A DNA stretch of 64,000 nucleotides from Prochlorococcus sp. AG-363-A16 (GCA_003280345.1 QCFB01000001.1:124001-188000), one strand, 5' to 3'; shown: positions 18,112 through 28,836, numbered from the stretch's first letter. Made by a program: numbers and translations. Notes: generated by a model not told the origin, from the sequence alone.

Positions 18112-18894
18112 ATGGGCATTATTAATTTAACGCCTGATTCATTTAGTGATGGAGGTTCATGTTTAGAAGTTAATGAAGCTGTAGAAAAAGCTAATTTATA
18201 TATTAATAATGGAGCAGATGTCTTAGATTTAGGAGCTCAGAGTACCCGGCCTGGAGCAATTGAGATTGGATCGGATAAAGAAATTGAAAGGCTTTTGCCT
18301 TCATTAATAGCTATTAGGAAAAATTTCCCAAATATATTAATTTCAGTTGATACTTTTCTTTCTAAAGTTGCGGATATAGCCTTACACAATGGTGCAGATT
18401 GGATAAATGACATTAGTGGTGGTACAAGAGATCAAAATATTATTAATATAGTCGCTCAAAACTCTTCTCCTTATATAGTTACACACAGTAGAGGTAATAG
18501 TAGAAATATGAATAAGCTTATTGATTATGAGAATGTTGTCAAGGAAGTTTATGATGAGCTCCTTTTTAGAACTAATAATGCAATAGATAGAGGAGTTCTA
18601 CCAGAAAACATAATATGGGATCCAGGAATAGGATTCGCTAAAACCACAGAACAAAATTTGGAGTTATTAAGGAATCTTGAATATTTTAAATCTGCTAAAT
18701 TTCCTGTTTTAGTTGGCCCCTCTAGAAAAAGATTTATAGGAGATATTTTAAAAGAAATAAAACCTGACCAAAGGGATTTTGGGACAGCGGCCGTAGTTTG
18801 TAAGTGTTGTCAGGCGAAGGTAGATATGGTTAGAGTTCATGATGTTAAATCAGCATTTCAAGTAATAAGATTATCTTCCTATCTATGGGATTAG
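18112..18894 (+). CDS. folP: Dihydropteroate synthase
   Basis: FolP joins p-aminobenzoate to 6-hydroxymethyl-dihydropterin diphosphate in folate synthesis. The TIM-barrel signatures are visible: MGIINLTPDSFSDGG at the start, GAQSTRPGA near 42, SVDTF near 83, NDISGG near 101, GPSRKRF near 203 and RVHDV near 246. The first ATG at 18112 falls inside the first strand (KVSIMGIINLT), and the frame is open for some 45 bp upstream with family-like residues (LLWPIDWGTKVSI). The true start may therefore be an upstream non-ATG codon. It follows tpiA by 46 bp and converges with chlH. Confidence 0.95.
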   Translation: MGIINLTPDSFSDGGSCLEVNEAVEKANLYINNGADVLDLGAQSTRPGAIEIGSDKEIERLLPSLIAIRKNFPNILISVDTFLSKVADIALHNGADWINDISGGTRDQNIINIVAQNSSPYIVTHSRGNSRNMNKLIDYENVVKEVYDELLFRTNNAIDRGVLPENIIWDPGIGFAKTTEQNLELLRNLEYFKSAKFPVLVGPSRKRFIGDILKEIKPDQRDFGTAAVVCKCCQAKVDMVRVHDVKSAFQVIRLSSYLWD

Positions 18895-18929
18895 TGTTCT
18901 GTCTATTGATTAGATCTTCTAAATTTAAA

Positions 18930-21900
18930 TTATTTCTCTGATGTTTCGACTCCTTCTATACGATCTTCAACTTCTTGATATAAGTCTTTTAATCTTTCTA
19001 TATTTTCATCTGTTGTTTCCCAATACCCACGACCATTTACTTCTAATAATGTCCCAACTATCCTTCTGAAACTATGTGGGTTTAATTCCATTAATCTTTT
19101 GCACATTTCAGGATCCTTTATGAATGTTTCATTTGATTCTTCATATACAAAGTTATCAACTTGTCCACTTGTTGCACTCCAGCCAAGAGTGTAATTAAGA
19201 CGATTTGAGACTTCTCTTACACCTTCATAACCTGATTTAAGCATTCCTTCGTACCATTTAGGATTGAGTAACTTTGTTCTTGAATCTAATCTAATCGTTT
19301 CACTGAGAGACCTTACTTGTGCATTCGCAGTCGTTGTGTCGGCTATATAACTACTAGGTGATTTCCCATCATCCCTAAGATTTTTAATTAAATTAGTTGG
19401 GTCTGAATCAAAATAATGACTAACATCAGTTAGTGAAATTTCTGATGAATCGAGATTTTGAAATGTAACATCAGCAGTTTTCATGACAGATTCAAATACT
19501 CCTCTATTTTGATTCATTTCTCCAGGGTTATCTGCATTGAAAGCATATGTTTTTCTAGATAAATACATTTCCTGTAGCTCACCTTCTTCTTCCCATGTTG
19601 AATTTTCTACAGCTAAGTTAACGTTTGAACTATAACTTCCACTTGCATTTGAAAAAACTCTGCAAGAAGCCTCTCTTAATGAAATTCCTTGCTTTTCTGC
19701 TTGCTCTAGAGCATGCTTTCTTACAAAGTTCTGGTCAATTGGTTCATCTGCTTCGGCTGCCATTTTTACGCCTTGATCTATTAATGCCATTTGATTTATA
19801 AACAAATCTCTAAATACACCAGAACAATTAACAACAACATCAATCCTGGGTCTACCTAGTTCTTCTAAAGGAATTAATTCCAATTTATTTACCCTGCCAA
19901 CTGAATCTGGCTTAGGTCTTACACCAATAAACCATAAAATTTGAGCTAATGATTCACCATAAGTTTTTATATTATCTGTACCCCAGAGGACACATGCAAT
20001 AGTGTCTGGCCAATCACCTTGCTCTTCTTTTTGCCTTTCAATTAATTTATCGACAACTCCTTTTGCAGCAGCAATTGCAGCTGTTGTTGGAATTGACTGT
20101 GGATCTAATGCATGAATATTCTTCCCACTAGGAAGAACACCTGGATTCCTAATGGGATCACCCCCTGGGCCTGGTAAAACATAATCACCATCAAGGGCTC
20201 TTAAAAGACTATCCATTTCTTTATCAGCACAAATCTTATCTAGACAAGTTTTAAGGTATTCAAATAACTTATTCATTTCTGTTGTATCAACATTTTTGAA
20301 TCCTGTCTTTTGACATGCATTTACCCATGGTGATTGAAATTTAAATCCAAAGTTTTCTAAGATCCCTGCAAAATTACCTTTAATGTCTTTTTTAATATTT
20401 ACTCTGCCATCATTTCCTGTTAAAGACAGAACTAATGATCCAACAGCTGTTCGACATGTTTCGGTAATAGATTTATTTAATTCGACATCTTTGAGATTTC
20501 CATTATTGTTTCCTTTATATATAGAATCAATTTCTCTTCCTATTGATTCTGCAAGAAGACCAGGAAGAGACCTTAAAGAGTCTTCTTCTCTTTCTAACGA
20601 TGCAATGCTTACGAGGGTTGCAATAGCTTCTTCTGCTGTTGGAGGTTTGCCAATTGTGTGTAACCCACATGGAAGCAACCTGCTCTCGATCTCCATTAAT
20701 TGGCTATATACAGAACCTACAATTGAATCTCTATCTTCAAGATTAAGTGAAGAAGCGTCGTCATTTGGAAGATTTACATCTTGGTCCAAATTACATTTAC
20801 GTGCAGTCTCAACAATTGCATTAACAATTTGCACTCCTCTGCCACTTTCTCTTAACTGCTGATAGGAACCAACTAATTCACTAAGTTCTTTTAGGCCTTT
20901 ATACAGACCTGCATTTTCAGCAGGTGGGGTTAAGTAGCTAATAGTCGATGCATAACCTCTTCTCTTTGCAATTGTTGCTTCAGATGGATTATTGGCAGCA
21001 TAATAATAAAGATTTGGCAATCCACCAATAAGAGAATCTGGGTAACATGTCTCACTCATTCCCATTTGTTTTCCTGGCATGAATTCAAGAGAACCATGGG
21101 TTCCAAAATGCAAAACTGCATCTGCATTCCATACTTTTTCAAGGTATGTGTAATACGCAGCAAAACCATGGTGAGGACTTGCACTTCTTGAGTAAAGAAG
21201 ACGCATAGGATCACCTTCGTAACCAAATGTTGGCTGAACCCCTACAAAAACATTCCCAAAATGACGTCCATAGATTAAAAGATTTTGTCCATCACTGTTG
21301 AGATTTCCTGGGGGTTTACCCCAGTTTTCTTCAAGACGGTCTGAAAAGGGTGTTAAACGTTCGTATTCATTTACACTCATTCTGTGAGCTATAGATAATT
21401 CTGGTGAACCTTCTAAAGCTTCAGGATCTTTAATTAGTGATTCCATCAAGTCCTTTGCATTTTTTGGCATATTTTTTATTTCATAGCCTCTTTCCTTCAT
21501 TTCTTCTAGTACTCGATGTATTGAACCAAAAACATCTAAATAGGCCGCAGTTCCAACATTTCCTTTATCAGGAGGGAAACTAAAGACAGTTATTGCCAAC
21601 TTTTTCTCAGATTTGGGTTTAATTCTCAAAGACGACCATCTAATCGCTCTTTCAGCAATTGCATCTACTCTGTCTTGAAGCGTATGTGCTTTACCTGTTG
21701 CATCGTCGCGCCCAGATAAAACTATGGGTTCTATCGCTCCATCTAATTCTGGTATTGCTATTTGTAATGCCACTTGAACTGGGTGTAGTCCCAAGTCGCT
21801 ACCTTCCCACTCCTGAGTTGTTTGGAAAACCAAAGGAAGAGCTACCATATAGGGCCGATTTAATTTTTTTAAAGATTCAATTGCTTTAGGATGATCTTGT

Positions 21901-22949
21901 CTTGCAGGGCCTCCTACTAGTGCAAATCCAGTTAGCGATACAACTCCATCTACATGAGGATTTTCATCATTAATTGGGTCATAAAAGAATGCATTTACAG
22001 GTTTTGAAAAATCTAAACCGCCACAAAATATGGGTATAACTTGTGCTCCTCTATATTCCAACTCTTGTATTACAGCAACATAATGTGCATCATCACCAGT
22101 TACAATATGACTTCTTTGTAAGACTAGACCTATTACTGGACCTTTTCTTGCTTTATTAGATAGTTCAGTTCTACTTTTATTCCAGTTTAGATATTCTTTA
22201 ATGTCCTCAAACATAGTTGGTGCAAGAGGGTGCCAAATCCCTAGTTCAGGAAATACCTCAGGCTCAGCGATTTCTAATTTGCTTTCTTCCTCGTTAGTTT
22301 CCGATTTAAAGACATATTTGTCAGCCAACATTAAGAGGAAGTTTCTTAGATTATCTGGAGTACCACCAAGCCAGTATTGGAAGCTTAAAATATAATTTCG
22401 AGCATCTTGTGCTTTATCAATAGGTAAATATTTAAGTATTGAAGGGAGTGTATTTAGAAGCTTAAGCATTGAATCTTGGAAACCTGCTCCATCTGCTTCC
22501 TTACGTTTTTTCATGAAATCCCCAATAAGACTCTTGTTTTGGCCTAGCTGAGCCATGGAGAAGGTGCCTAATTTGTTTAGCCTCATAACCTCTGGCATGG
22601 AGGGGAAAACAACACAAGCCTTAAGGTTGTCTCGGTAGGGCTGGACAGCCTCAACAACTTTCTGCGCTAAATCTTCGATGAAAATCAGTGATGCAATAAA
22701 AATGTCTGCTTGGCTGATATCAGTTTGGAAACTTGAAAAATTATCAGGATTTCGTAGTTCTTCAATTAAATAGCCATTGAGTTCTATTCCAATAGGACCA
22801 TTTTGCGCATTAAGTGTATTTGCTGCTTCTGTTAGAGCATTTTGGTACTGAGGTTCCAGTACGACGTAAACCGCTTTTAGAATTGATTTATGCCCATTAC
22901 CATCAGCAGGTGTAACTCTGCGACTGGCGGAGCGAACCTGCGTGAACAT
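18930..22949 (-). CDS. chlH: Magnesium chelatase, subunit H
   Basis: ChlH is the porphyrin-binding catalytic subunit that, with ChlI and ChlD, inserts Mg2+ into protoporphyrin IX, the first committed step of chlorophyll synthesis. The 1339 residues match the usual size. Visible landmarks include the N-terminal domain with [20 protein letters not shown], the central [18 protein letters not shown] block that is strongly conserved in ChlH/CobN, and [19 protein letters not shown] and [19 protein letters not shown] toward the C-terminus. This is the oxygenic-phototroph ChlH type. It is divergent from dapB across 113 bp, where its promoter should lie, and converges with folP. Confidence 0.98.
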   Translation of the reverse strand: MFTQVRSASRRVTPADGNGHKSILKAVYVVLEPQYQNALTEAANTLNAQNGPIGIELNGYLIEELRNPDNFSSFQTDISQADIFIASLIFIEDLAQKVVEAVQPYRDNLKACVVFPSMPEVMRLNKLGTFSMAQLGQNKSLIGDFMKKRKEADGAGFQDSMLKLLNTLPSILKYLPIDKAQDARNYILSFQYWLGGTPDNLRNFLLMLADKYVFKSETNEEESKLEIAEPEVFPELGIWHPLAPTMFEDIKEYLNWNKSRTELSNKARKGPVIGLVLQRSHIVTGDDAHYVAVIQELEYRGAQVIPIFCGGLDFSKPVNAFFYDPINDENPHVDGVVSLTGFALVGGPARQDHPKAIESLKKLNRPYMVALPLVFQTTQEWEGSDLGLHPVQVALQIAIPELDGAIEPIVLSGRDDATGKAHTLQDRVDAIAERAIRWSSLRIKPKSEKKLAITVFSFPPDKGNVGTAAYLDVFGSIHRVLEEMKERGYEIKNMPKNAKDLMESLIKDPEALEGSPELSIAHRMSVNEYERLTPFSDRLEENWGKPPGNLNSDGQNLLIYGRHFGNVFVGVQPTFGYEGDPMRLLYSRSASPHHGFAAYYTYLEKVWNADAVLHFGTHGSLEFMPGKQMGMSETCYPDSLIGGLPNLYYYAANNPSEATIAKRRGYASTISYLTPPAENAGLYKGLKELSELVGSYQQLRESGRGVQIVNAIVETARKCNLDQDVNLPNDDASSLNLEDRDSIVGSVYSQLMEIESRLLPCGLHTIGKPPTAEEAIATLVSIASLEREEDSLRSLPGLLAESIGREIDSIYKGNNNGNLKDVELNKSITETCRTAVGSLVLSLTGNDGRVNIKKDIKGNFAGILENFGFKFQSPWVNACQKTGFKNVDTTEMNKLFEYLKTCLDKICADKEMDSLLRALDGDYVLPGPGGDPIRNPGVLPSGKNIHALDPQSIPTTAAIAAAKGVVDKLIERQKEEQGDWPDTIACVLWGTDNIKTYGESLAQILWFIGVRPKPDSVGRVNKLELIPLEELGRPRIDVVVNCSGVFRDLFINQMALIDQGVKMAAEADEPIDQNFVRKHALEQAEKQGISLREASCRVFSNASGSYSSNVNLAVENSTWEEEGELQEMYLSRKTYAFNADNPGEMNQNRGVFESVMKTADVTFQNLDSSEISLTDVSHYFDSDPTNLIKNLRDDGKSPSSYIADTTTANAQVRSLSETIRLDSRTKLLNPKWYEGMLKSGYEGVREVSNRLNYTLGWSATSGQVDNFVYEESNETFIKDPEMCKRLMELNPHSFRRIVGTLLEVNGRGYWETTDENIERLKDLYQEVEDRIEGVETSEK

Positions 22950-23062
22950 AGTCTTCTTTGAGTATTTCCACCAAGCCTACGTTTTTCAAGCCTTGAATGT
23001 GACTCTCAAGCCTTCCGTGTTACAAGGAACTCAACAAAACTCACTTTTTCGATCGCTTAGAA

Positions 23063-23914
23063 ATGACTTCATCTGATCAAAATCCAATACCAGTTGTAGT
23101 TGTTGGTGCTCTTGGTCGAATGGGTGCAGAGGTAGTTAGGGCTATACAATTTTCTTCTGATTGCAAGCTTGTTGGCGCTGTTGACACCCAGTCAGAAAAA
23201 GAAGGAAAGGATATTGGCATAGAAATAGGTCTTGGACAGTTGAATCAATTTCTTACGTCTGATCTAGAGGGTTGCTTGTGTACGGCTAGTCAAAACGTAA
23301 GAGATTTAGGAATTGGTAATGGTGTCGTAATGGTTGATTTCACTGAACCATCTGTTGTTTATGACCATGCGAGAACAGCAATTGCCTATGGTGTACACCC
23401 AGTAATAGGTACAACAGGTCTTACAACATCGCAGTTAAATGAATTAGAGGTGTTTTCTCAGAAGGCATCAATAGGTGCAGCGGTAATTCCAAATTTTTCT
23501 GTAGGTATGGTTTTACTACAACAAGCAGCAGCAGCTGCTGCTGCATTTTATGAAAATGCTGAACTCATAGAGCTCCATCACAATCGTAAGGCTGATGCAC
23601 CCAGTGGAACTTGTATAAAAACAGCAGAAATTATTGAAGAACTAGGTAAGTCCTTTAATAAAGAAGAACGTGATGAAACTGAATCTTTGCAGTGTTGTCG
23701 TGGCGGCCTTAGAAAAAGTGGATTGCGTCTTCATTCAATAAGGCTTCCAGGTTTAGTAGCGCATCAAGAAGTAATTTTTGGTTCGCAGGGAGAGACTTAT
23801 ACTCTTCGTCATGACACAATAGAAAGGTCAGCATATATGCCTGGAGTTTTACTAACTGTTAGAAAAGTTAGAAAATTACAAAACCTTGTTTACGGGCTTG
23901 AACGAATTCTTTAA
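23063..23914 (+). CDS. dapB: 4-hydroxy-tetrahydrodipicolinate reductase
   Basis: DapB carries out the NAD(P)H-dependent reduction in the lysine/diaminopimelate pathway. The 283 residues begin with the dinucleotide-binding motif VVGALGRMGAEV and contain GTTGLT, the catalytic HHNRKADAPSGT block and a C-terminal GQGETYTLRHDT-like stretch (here GSQGETYTLRHDT). Nothing is missing relative to the family. It is the first gene of a rightward run with the next two, with a gap of only 8 bp to the following gene. Confidence 0.96.
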   Translation: MTSSDQNPIPVVVVGALGRMGAEVVRAIQFSSDCKLVGAVDTQSEKEGKDIGIEIGLGQLNQFLTSDLEGCLCTASQNVRDLGIGNGVVMVDFTEPSVVYDHARTAIAYGVHPVIGTTGLTTSQLNELEVFSQKASIGAAVIPNFSVGMVLLQQAAAAAAAFYENAELIELHHNRKADAPSGTCIKTAEIIEELGKSFNKEERDETESLQCCRGGLRKSGLRLHSIRLPGLVAHQEVIFGSQGETYTLRHDTIERSAYMPGVLLTVRKVRKLQNLVYGLERIL

Positions 23915-23922
23915 AATTAATT

Positions 23923-24576
23923 ATGTTAATACCTCTTCGTCCTGGAGAAATAGACAAATTAATTCCTGCAGTTGCTACGGGAGATCAATTTACGTCAGCA
24001 TTGGGTAATCCCAGGAAAATACTTCAACGAATTCTTATTTCATCAATTGGAGGTGTTATAACTTTATTAATTAGTCAAAGCCAAGTTGCTAGTCAATTTT
24101 ATTCACTTTGGCTAGTAACAGGTGTAATTTTTATCCTTTATCTATTGTGGGGGCCAATAGTAGAGGCAAGTCAAAGGAATGGAAAACTAAGAAGAATTGG
24201 AACGGCGGCAATATTTGAAGGTGAAATTTCAGATGTATATAAAGAAGAAAAAATTGAAAACCGTCATGAACAAGCTAGTAAAACTGGTGAATTAGAATTA
24301 ATTGAAAATCGCCGCACATGGATGATTATTGAATTAGAAGATGAAGATGGCTACTTGGGTCAAATTAGTTTTCCTATGGAAAAGAAACACCAAATAATAC
24401 GTCCAGGTTATTTAGTTAGATGTCTTGTATTTAGTGATGATAATAATTTTAATCAGATTAAAGCTATAAGTGATGCATGGTTACCCAGTCAAAGGCTTTG
24501 GGTTGGGAAATATCCTTATTTATTAAGACCTGCTTTTGAGGAACTATGCACTATAAGGATAAATCAAAGGAACTGA
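23923..24576 (+). CDS. Conserved cyanobacterial membrane protein, 217 aa
   Basis: A small membrane protein typical of cyanobacteria. The start LIPLRPGEIDKLIPAVATGDQF is characteristic, followed by two membrane spans at about 35-55 and 60-80. A soluble domain follows in which an acidic stretch (ENRRTWMIIELEDEDGYLGQISFP) is prominent. Relatives are sometimes labelled phosphate transporter permease in databases, but I see no transporter motif and would not adopt that name. Its place between dapB and a flavin hydroxylase does not explain it. Function unknown. Confidence 0.75.
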   Translation: MLIPLRPGEIDKLIPAVATGDQFTSALGNPRKILQRILISSIGGVITLLISQSQVASQFYSLWLVTGVIFILYLLWGPIVEASQRNGKLRRIGTAAIFEGEISDVYKEEKIENRHEQASKTGELELIENRRTWMIIELEDEDGYLGQISFPMEKKHQIIRPGYLVRCLVFSDDNNFNQIKAISDAWLPSQRLWVGKYPYLLRPAFEELCTIRINQRN

Positions 24577-24593
24577 TTATGTTTATTTAGATT

Positions 24594-25748
24594 ATGAATG
24601 AATTTATTAATATAAAAATTTTGGGTGCTGGACCAACAGGCTCATTATTAGCAATAGCATTAGCAAATATTGGAGTTAACGTTTGTATATATGATCCAGC
24701 AGATATTCAGGAAATAATTTCACGCAGTAGGGCTTATGCAATTACTCATTCTTCATATCAATTATTGTATAAATTAGATCTATGGCATTTAATTCGCGAA
24801 AAGGCTAATTCTTTTTCAAAATTGATTCTGCTAGATAATCAAATTTCACAATCAATCCAATTTACCTGCTCAGATTTACCAGTCGAGCTTAGTTGTACAA
24901 ATTCTATAGGTTGGATTGTTGATCATGAACATTTAATGGAAGTGCTTTTTACAAGAATATCAAAGGAACCAAATATTCAATTTAATAGATCTCACATTAT
25001 AAATCCTGATATGGAACATTATGATTTAGTTGTGGCAGCTGATGGTCATTCATCACCTGCTCGAAAATCATGGAAAATACCTTTACTTTCTATCCCATAT
25101 AATCAGGGCTGTTTGACAGCCAAAGTCCTTTTACGTGGGACAAATTCGTCAACTGCTTATGAAATTTTCCGCAAGGAAGGTCCATTTGCCATATTGCCCA
25201 TGGGAGGAGATGTGTATCAAATAATTTGGAGTGATAACTATCATAAAAACAAAGACAGAGAAGAATTAAGTACTAGTAGCTTTCTTGATCAATTGGCGAC
25301 AGTTTTGCCCTATGGCATAGAACCTGATTCATTAATTGATATTCCAAGAGTCTTTCCATTGAGATTATCTATAGCTTCTAAATTATCAAAAGGTAATAAG
25401 TTATTGATTGGCGAATCTGCTCATAGATGTCATCCTGTTGGAGGACAAGGATTAAATCTTTGCTGGAGAGATATTAATGAGTTATTACATCTAATAAAAA
25501 AAATCAAAAAAAGAAAGTTAAAAATAAGTAGACTTCCTTTCTATTACTCAATTAAGAGATACCCAGATATAATTTCTGTAGGATTGCTTACACATTTATT
25601 AATTTTACTATTCTCAAGCGATAATATTATTTCTAAAATAATAAGAAACGTCTTAATAAGATTTTTATCTTCTTTTCATGTTTTACGGATTAAAGCGCTG
25701 CAAGCAATGACTAAAACCCCCATGACATTTTTTAATTTCATGTCATAA
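24594..25748 (+). CDS. FAD-dependent hydroxylase, UbiH/VisC-like
   Basis: This 384-residue flavoprotein belongs to the aromatic hydroxylase family used in quinone ring hydroxylation. The dinucleotide motif ILGAGPTGSLLAIALA near residue 9, a DG motif (VAADGHS) near 148 and the second FAD motif GESAHRCHPVGGQGLNL near 276 are all present. The usual GDAAH reads GESAH here, a conservative change. The C-terminus (about 330-384) is hydrophobic and basic. Cyanobacteria make plastoquinone and do not need ubiquinone hydroxylases, so the substrate is uncertain. It follows the membrane protein by 17 bp. Confidence 0.85.
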   Translation: MNEFINIKILGAGPTGSLLAIALANIGVNVCIYDPADIQEIISRSRAYAITHSSYQLLYKLDLWHLIREKANSFSKLILLDNQISQSIQFTCSDLPVELSCTNSIGWIVDHEHLMEVLFTRISKEPNIQFNRSHIINPDMEHYDLVVAADGHSSPARKSWKIPLLSIPYNQGCLTAKVLLRGTNSSTAYEIFRKEGPFAILPMGGDVYQIIWSDNYHKNKDREELSTSSFLDQLATVLPYGIEPDSLIDIPRVFPLRLSIASKLSKGNKLLIGESAHRCHPVGGQGLNLCWRDINELLHLIKKIKKRKLKISRLPFYYSIKRYPDIISVGLLTHLLILLFSSDNIISKIIRNVLIRFLSSFHVLRIKALQAMTKTPMTFFNFMS

Positions 25749-25768
25749 TAGATAAAATCCCTAACAAA

Positions 25769-25978
25769 TTGATAATTGCTAGCCATCATCAACCCCCAAT
25801 ATCTCAAAATCTAATTGAGTATTTACAGCAAAGACATGGGCTTAGTGACAAGGCCATTGACTTAGGCTTGAAGCAAGCAGATTTAGAACAAGCTCCTTTA
25901 CCAATAATATTATGGAGTTTTGGACTTATTAACCTTTCTCAATATCAGCAAATATTAGATTGGCAAAGAAGTCAATAA
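25769..25978 (+). CDS. DUF2949 small protein
   Basis: This 69-residue protein ends LPIILWSFGLINLSQYQQILDW and matches the DUF2949 family of small cyanobacterial proteins with unknown function. The body (ISQNLIEYLQQRHGLSDKAIDLGLKQ) is helical and acidic. The start is a TTG at 25769, and no better initiation codon lies nearby. It probably ends the rightward run begun by dapB. Confidence 0.75.
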   Translation: MIIASHHQPPISQNLIEYLQQRHGLSDKAIDLGLKQADLEQAPLPIILWSFGLINLSQYQQILDWQRSQ

Positions 25979-26173
25979 ATCATAACAAAAAACTAATATA
26001 AATTGTAGATTAAAAAAGGTAATTTATTTAATTCATTATTAAAGGACTTAAAGTTATTTATCTGAATAAGCAGATTTAATCAGAAATATAATGGAAGAGG
26101 CTATAAAATTTTCTAGTGATGGATAATATCAATCCAAACTAGAATTTTTCAAGTAACACCCATCCATGATTTG

Positions 26174-26722
26174 ATGCCCTTGGACCATGACCATTTGAAT
26201 GCTCAACTAGCTCCTCCACTTGGCAGAAGAGGCCTTGAGAGGCTTGATTTCTTGTTGCTTTTAATCGAGTCAATCGACTTAAATGGCAGCCAATCAATGA
26301 TGTGGACGTTACAACAGCTTGGCTTGGATCATCAATTTCCAAATTGTGTAGAACTTTGGAAGCGTCGTTGCCACAACCCTTTAAGGAAAACATCTCGAAG
26401 AGGTTCCTTAAAAACAACAGATTCAGATAGTTTAATTCTAATATTGTGCACTATGGCAGAAAGGCTATATCCTCAACTAAGGCAATTGCTATCAAATAAA
26501 GAACCAGACTTTATAAGTAAAGAGAGATGGAAATTATTAAATAATAGAATTTTAGAGCTTATACAAGAACGCATGAATGTAAGACGGGGTGCTATACAGA
26601 GGATTTTAAAAAGTGAAAATAGTATAAATTTTATTAAACAACTAGTCCTTACTTTAGCTTTATCAGCTGGTCCTGGTGGATTTGAAAGATTGAGAGCTAG
26701 TCTATTAGACCCAACACCATAA
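26174..26722 (+). CDS. DUF3038 family protein
   Basis: This soluble protein of about 182 residues has the DUF3038 pattern: RRGLERLDFLLLLIESIDLNGSQSM near the N-terminus and a conserved C-terminal LVLTLALSAGPGGFERLRASLLDP. Function is unknown. I start it at the ATG at 26174; an in-frame TTG just before it would add one residue. It lies 2 bp upstream of the DUF4335 gene. This pairing is a recurring cyanobacterial arrangement and suggests a shared complex or pathway. Confidence 0.82.
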   Translation: MPLDHDHLNAQLAPPLGRRGLERLDFLLLLIESIDLNGSQSMMWTLQQLGLDHQFPNCVELWKRRCHNPLRKTSRRGSLKTTDSDSLILILCTMAERLYPQLRQLLSNKEPDFISKERWKLLNNRILELIQERMNVRRGAIQRILKSENSINFIKQLVLTLALSAGPGGFERLRASLLDPTP

Positions 26723-26724
26723 TT

Positions 26725-27324
26725 ATGAATAATCTTAAATTTAGATACGATCAAACTTCAGTTAGATTAGAGATTGAGGGTTTACCTGACTCTTCAATTG
26801 GTCAGGATAAAACTAAATTGGGCATAGTTTCATCATGGAGACTTGATTTGGTTGGTTCACCGCAATTGGAAGGTAGGCGAGAACATCTTCAATCTCTAAT
26901 TGATGTTGTTTACCCTTATGTAAGGTATAGATTGTCTGGAATAAGCAAATCATTTGTTGATAAAAAAAATCAAATAAAAATTACATCATCAATTTTTGGA
27001 ACAAAACTTCTCTTAACTAGCTCACAAGCTAATACTGATCCACTAACTATTGAATTAGATGATGCTGAGCTTTCTGATTTATTGTTTTGTCTAGATAGTT
27101 TTCGTCATGACCCTAGAGTAGAGATTGACTTTTCACCGCCACCATTTACTCCATTGCCAAGGAGTGAATTGCTAGAGAGAATTCCCTTCTATAAAAGATT
27201 TGGAGCATCGTTATTTGGTATTACATGTATTGCTGTGGCATCGATGCTGTTTCTGACATTTTATGATGAACCTCAGTATCAAAATACGCCATCACCTGAG
27301 CAAAAAATCAAAAAAAGTCTTTAA
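26725..27324 (+). CDS. DUF4335 family protein
   Basis: This 199-residue protein starts with NLKFRYDQTSVRLEIEGLPD, a beta-rich DUF4335 opening, and continues with WRLDLVGSPQLEGRREHLQSLIDVVYPYVRY. A single hydrophobic segment near 160-178 (FGASLFGITCIAVASMLFLTF) suggests it is anchored in a membrane with most of the chain in the cytoplasm. Function is unknown. It follows DUF3038 by 2 bp and is almost certainly cotranscribed. Confidence 0.82.
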   Translation: MNNLKFRYDQTSVRLEIEGLPDSSIGQDKTKLGIVSSWRLDLVGSPQLEGRREHLQSLIDVVYPYVRYRLSGISKSFVDKKNQIKITSSIFGTKLLLTSSQANTDPLTIELDDAELSDLLFCLDSFRHDPRVEIDFSPPPFTPLPRSELLERIPFYKRFGASLFGITCIAVASMLFLTFYDEPQYQNTPSPEQKIKKSL

Positions 27325-27517
27325 ATGTGCCATTTGATACGATTGTTGCTGTAAATCCCTTGACGTTTTCAAAAAAGATAGCAAAATTAGCATACTATTA
27401 ATATTCATAAAATGAACTATGCATACAAAATCAACCCTATATTTATTTCTGATTATATAGAATCTCTATCTTTATTGAGAACATCATAAACATCATTATG
27501 AAAATGTAATTTATTTC

Positions 27518-27910
27518 ATGAGTTCTTTACACCGCCCAAAAAGAATAAAATCAAATAGAAGTGTATTTAGAACAAATAAATATACAAAAAAATCTAAATA
27601 CAGGCTACTCTTTGAAGCTTTATTAATGTTATCAACTGGTATTTATATTCTTTATTTAATCAATTACATTCCAAAGACATTAAGTTGGAGAAATACTTTA
27701 TATATTACTTATACTAATTTTACGGATGGAATATCATTATTATATAGTGCATTTACAAATTTATTTGCAATAGCATTTACAATTGCCCTTGCGATAGGAT
27801 CTTGTTTTCTTTTAATAGGTAGTATATCAAGATTTATAATAGTTATTCAATTATTTCTATCTAAATCAAAAAGGAAATATAGAAAAATACTTAATAAAAA
27901 TAACAATTGA
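27518..27910 (+). CDS. Hypothetical small membrane protein, 130 aa
   Basis: An unrecognised protein with a very basic N-terminal tail (about 28 residues rich in Lys/Arg), two clear hydrophobic spans near 29-48 and 82-105, and a basic C-terminal tail (KSKRKYRKILNKNNN). By the positive-inside rule both tails should be cytoplasmic with one hairpin in the membrane. Codon use is AT-rich like its surroundings. It stands apart from its neighbours by 190 and 108 bp and may be its own unit. Confidence 0.6.
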   Translation: MSSLHRPKRIKSNRSVFRTNKYTKKSKYRLLFEALLMLSTGIYILYLINYIPKTLSWRNTLYITYTNFTDGISLLYSAFTNLFAIAFTIALAIGSCFLLIGSISRFIIVIQLFLSKSKRKYRKILNKNNN

Positions 27911-28018
27911 GACAATAATGATTAAATAAACATCCAAATAATATAATTAATACAATATAAATAAATTTTATTGATCAACCATAGAATATAGTTTAGTATA
28001 AAAACAATTAATGAAAAT

Positions 28019-28420
28019 ATGAGTAAAAGAAATTTAAAAATTAATAATAAAAAAAATTATTTTTCATATATTTTCGCTTGGCTTGCGTTTTGCTTTTCAT
28101 TATACGGATGTTTTGTTGATTATCTTTCAAGCTCACTTATATGGGTATTAACAGGATTTACGTTAATTTTTTCATTTGTTACATTAAAATCTGGAACCAA
28201 AAGCTTTATTAAACTTTTTAAGGTTTCAAGAATATCTAATTATGCAAATCATGTTATTGTACGATTATTGGCTTTATTGTTTTTATTTACTTCAACTAGA
28301 GGCATGATTCAGTTAATATTAAATATCCCTATTTATGACAAAAGCATTCTTTTCATTCCATCAATAATATTTTTCATATGCTACTCAGGCTCAATAATAA
28401 ACATCTTCGCTATAAAATAA
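28019..28420 (+). CDS. Hypothetical membrane protein, 133 aa
   Basis: Unrecognised. A basic head (MSKRNLKINNKKNYF) leads into four probable spans near 15-32, 38-55, 78-92 and 108-130, separated by short basic loops. It shares gross design (basic head, small multi-span) with the previous gene but no obvious sequence similarity. No motif identifies it. It is followed at 105 bp by the thioredoxin-like gene. Confidence 0.6.
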   Translation: MSKRNLKINNKKNYFSYIFAWLAFCFSLYGCFVDYLSSSLIWVLTGFTLIFSFVTLKSGTKSFIKLFKVSRISNYANHVIVRLLALLFLFTSTRGMIQLILNIPIYDKSILFIPSIIFFICYSGSIINIFAIK

Positions 28421-28524
28421 AAATACTTAAACTATTACACAAAAATTAGTTTTTAATGTGACTAAACTTTGTTTTTGTTGAATCCAAATAAATCTTGTGA
28501 TAGATTAAGATTTTAGAAGAAAAA

Positions 28525-28836
28525 ATGGATTTATCAGTCATAAAATTTAGTTCCGAAGATTGTGGAACTTGCCATAAGATGAGTCATTATGATTCAAAGG
28601 TAATTAGTGAACTAGGATGTGAATTTATTAATGTAATGCTTCAGGATACTGTTGCATATCGGAAATATAGAAAAGTACTATTATCCAAATACCCTAACAA
28701 GGAAGGAATGGGATGGCCAACATATTTAGTAGTTAGTGAGCCTGATGGTGAATACCAGATACTAGGTGAAATAAAGGGTGGCATGCCTAAAGGTGATTTT
28801 AGAATAGCTTTAAGCAAAATTATTGAAGATATTTAA
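28525..28836 (+). CDS. Thioredoxin-fold protein with a CGTC active site
   Basis: A 103-residue thioredoxin-like protein. The N-terminal strand VIKFSSEDCGTCHKM carries a CxxC motif (Cys14-Gly-Thr-Cys17), where canonical thioredoxin has CGPC, and a cis-proline-type turn GWPTYLV lies near residue 74. There is no signal peptide, so it should act in the cytoplasm as a thiol reductant or oxidase. It differs enough from TrxA to be an atypical paralogue. It converges with mfd, whose stop is only 25 bp away. Confidence 0.78.
   Translation: MDLSVIKFSSEDCGTCHKMSHYDSKVISELGCEFINVMLQDTVAYRKYRKVLLSKYPNKEGMGWPTYLVVSEPDGEYQILGEIKGGMPKGDFRIALSKIIEDI

Noticed and set aside
20383-20862. An antisense protein of 159 residues opposite chlH
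   Set aside because: It is fully inside the conserved chlH coding region, has no recognisable domain and its composition is explained by the opposite strand.
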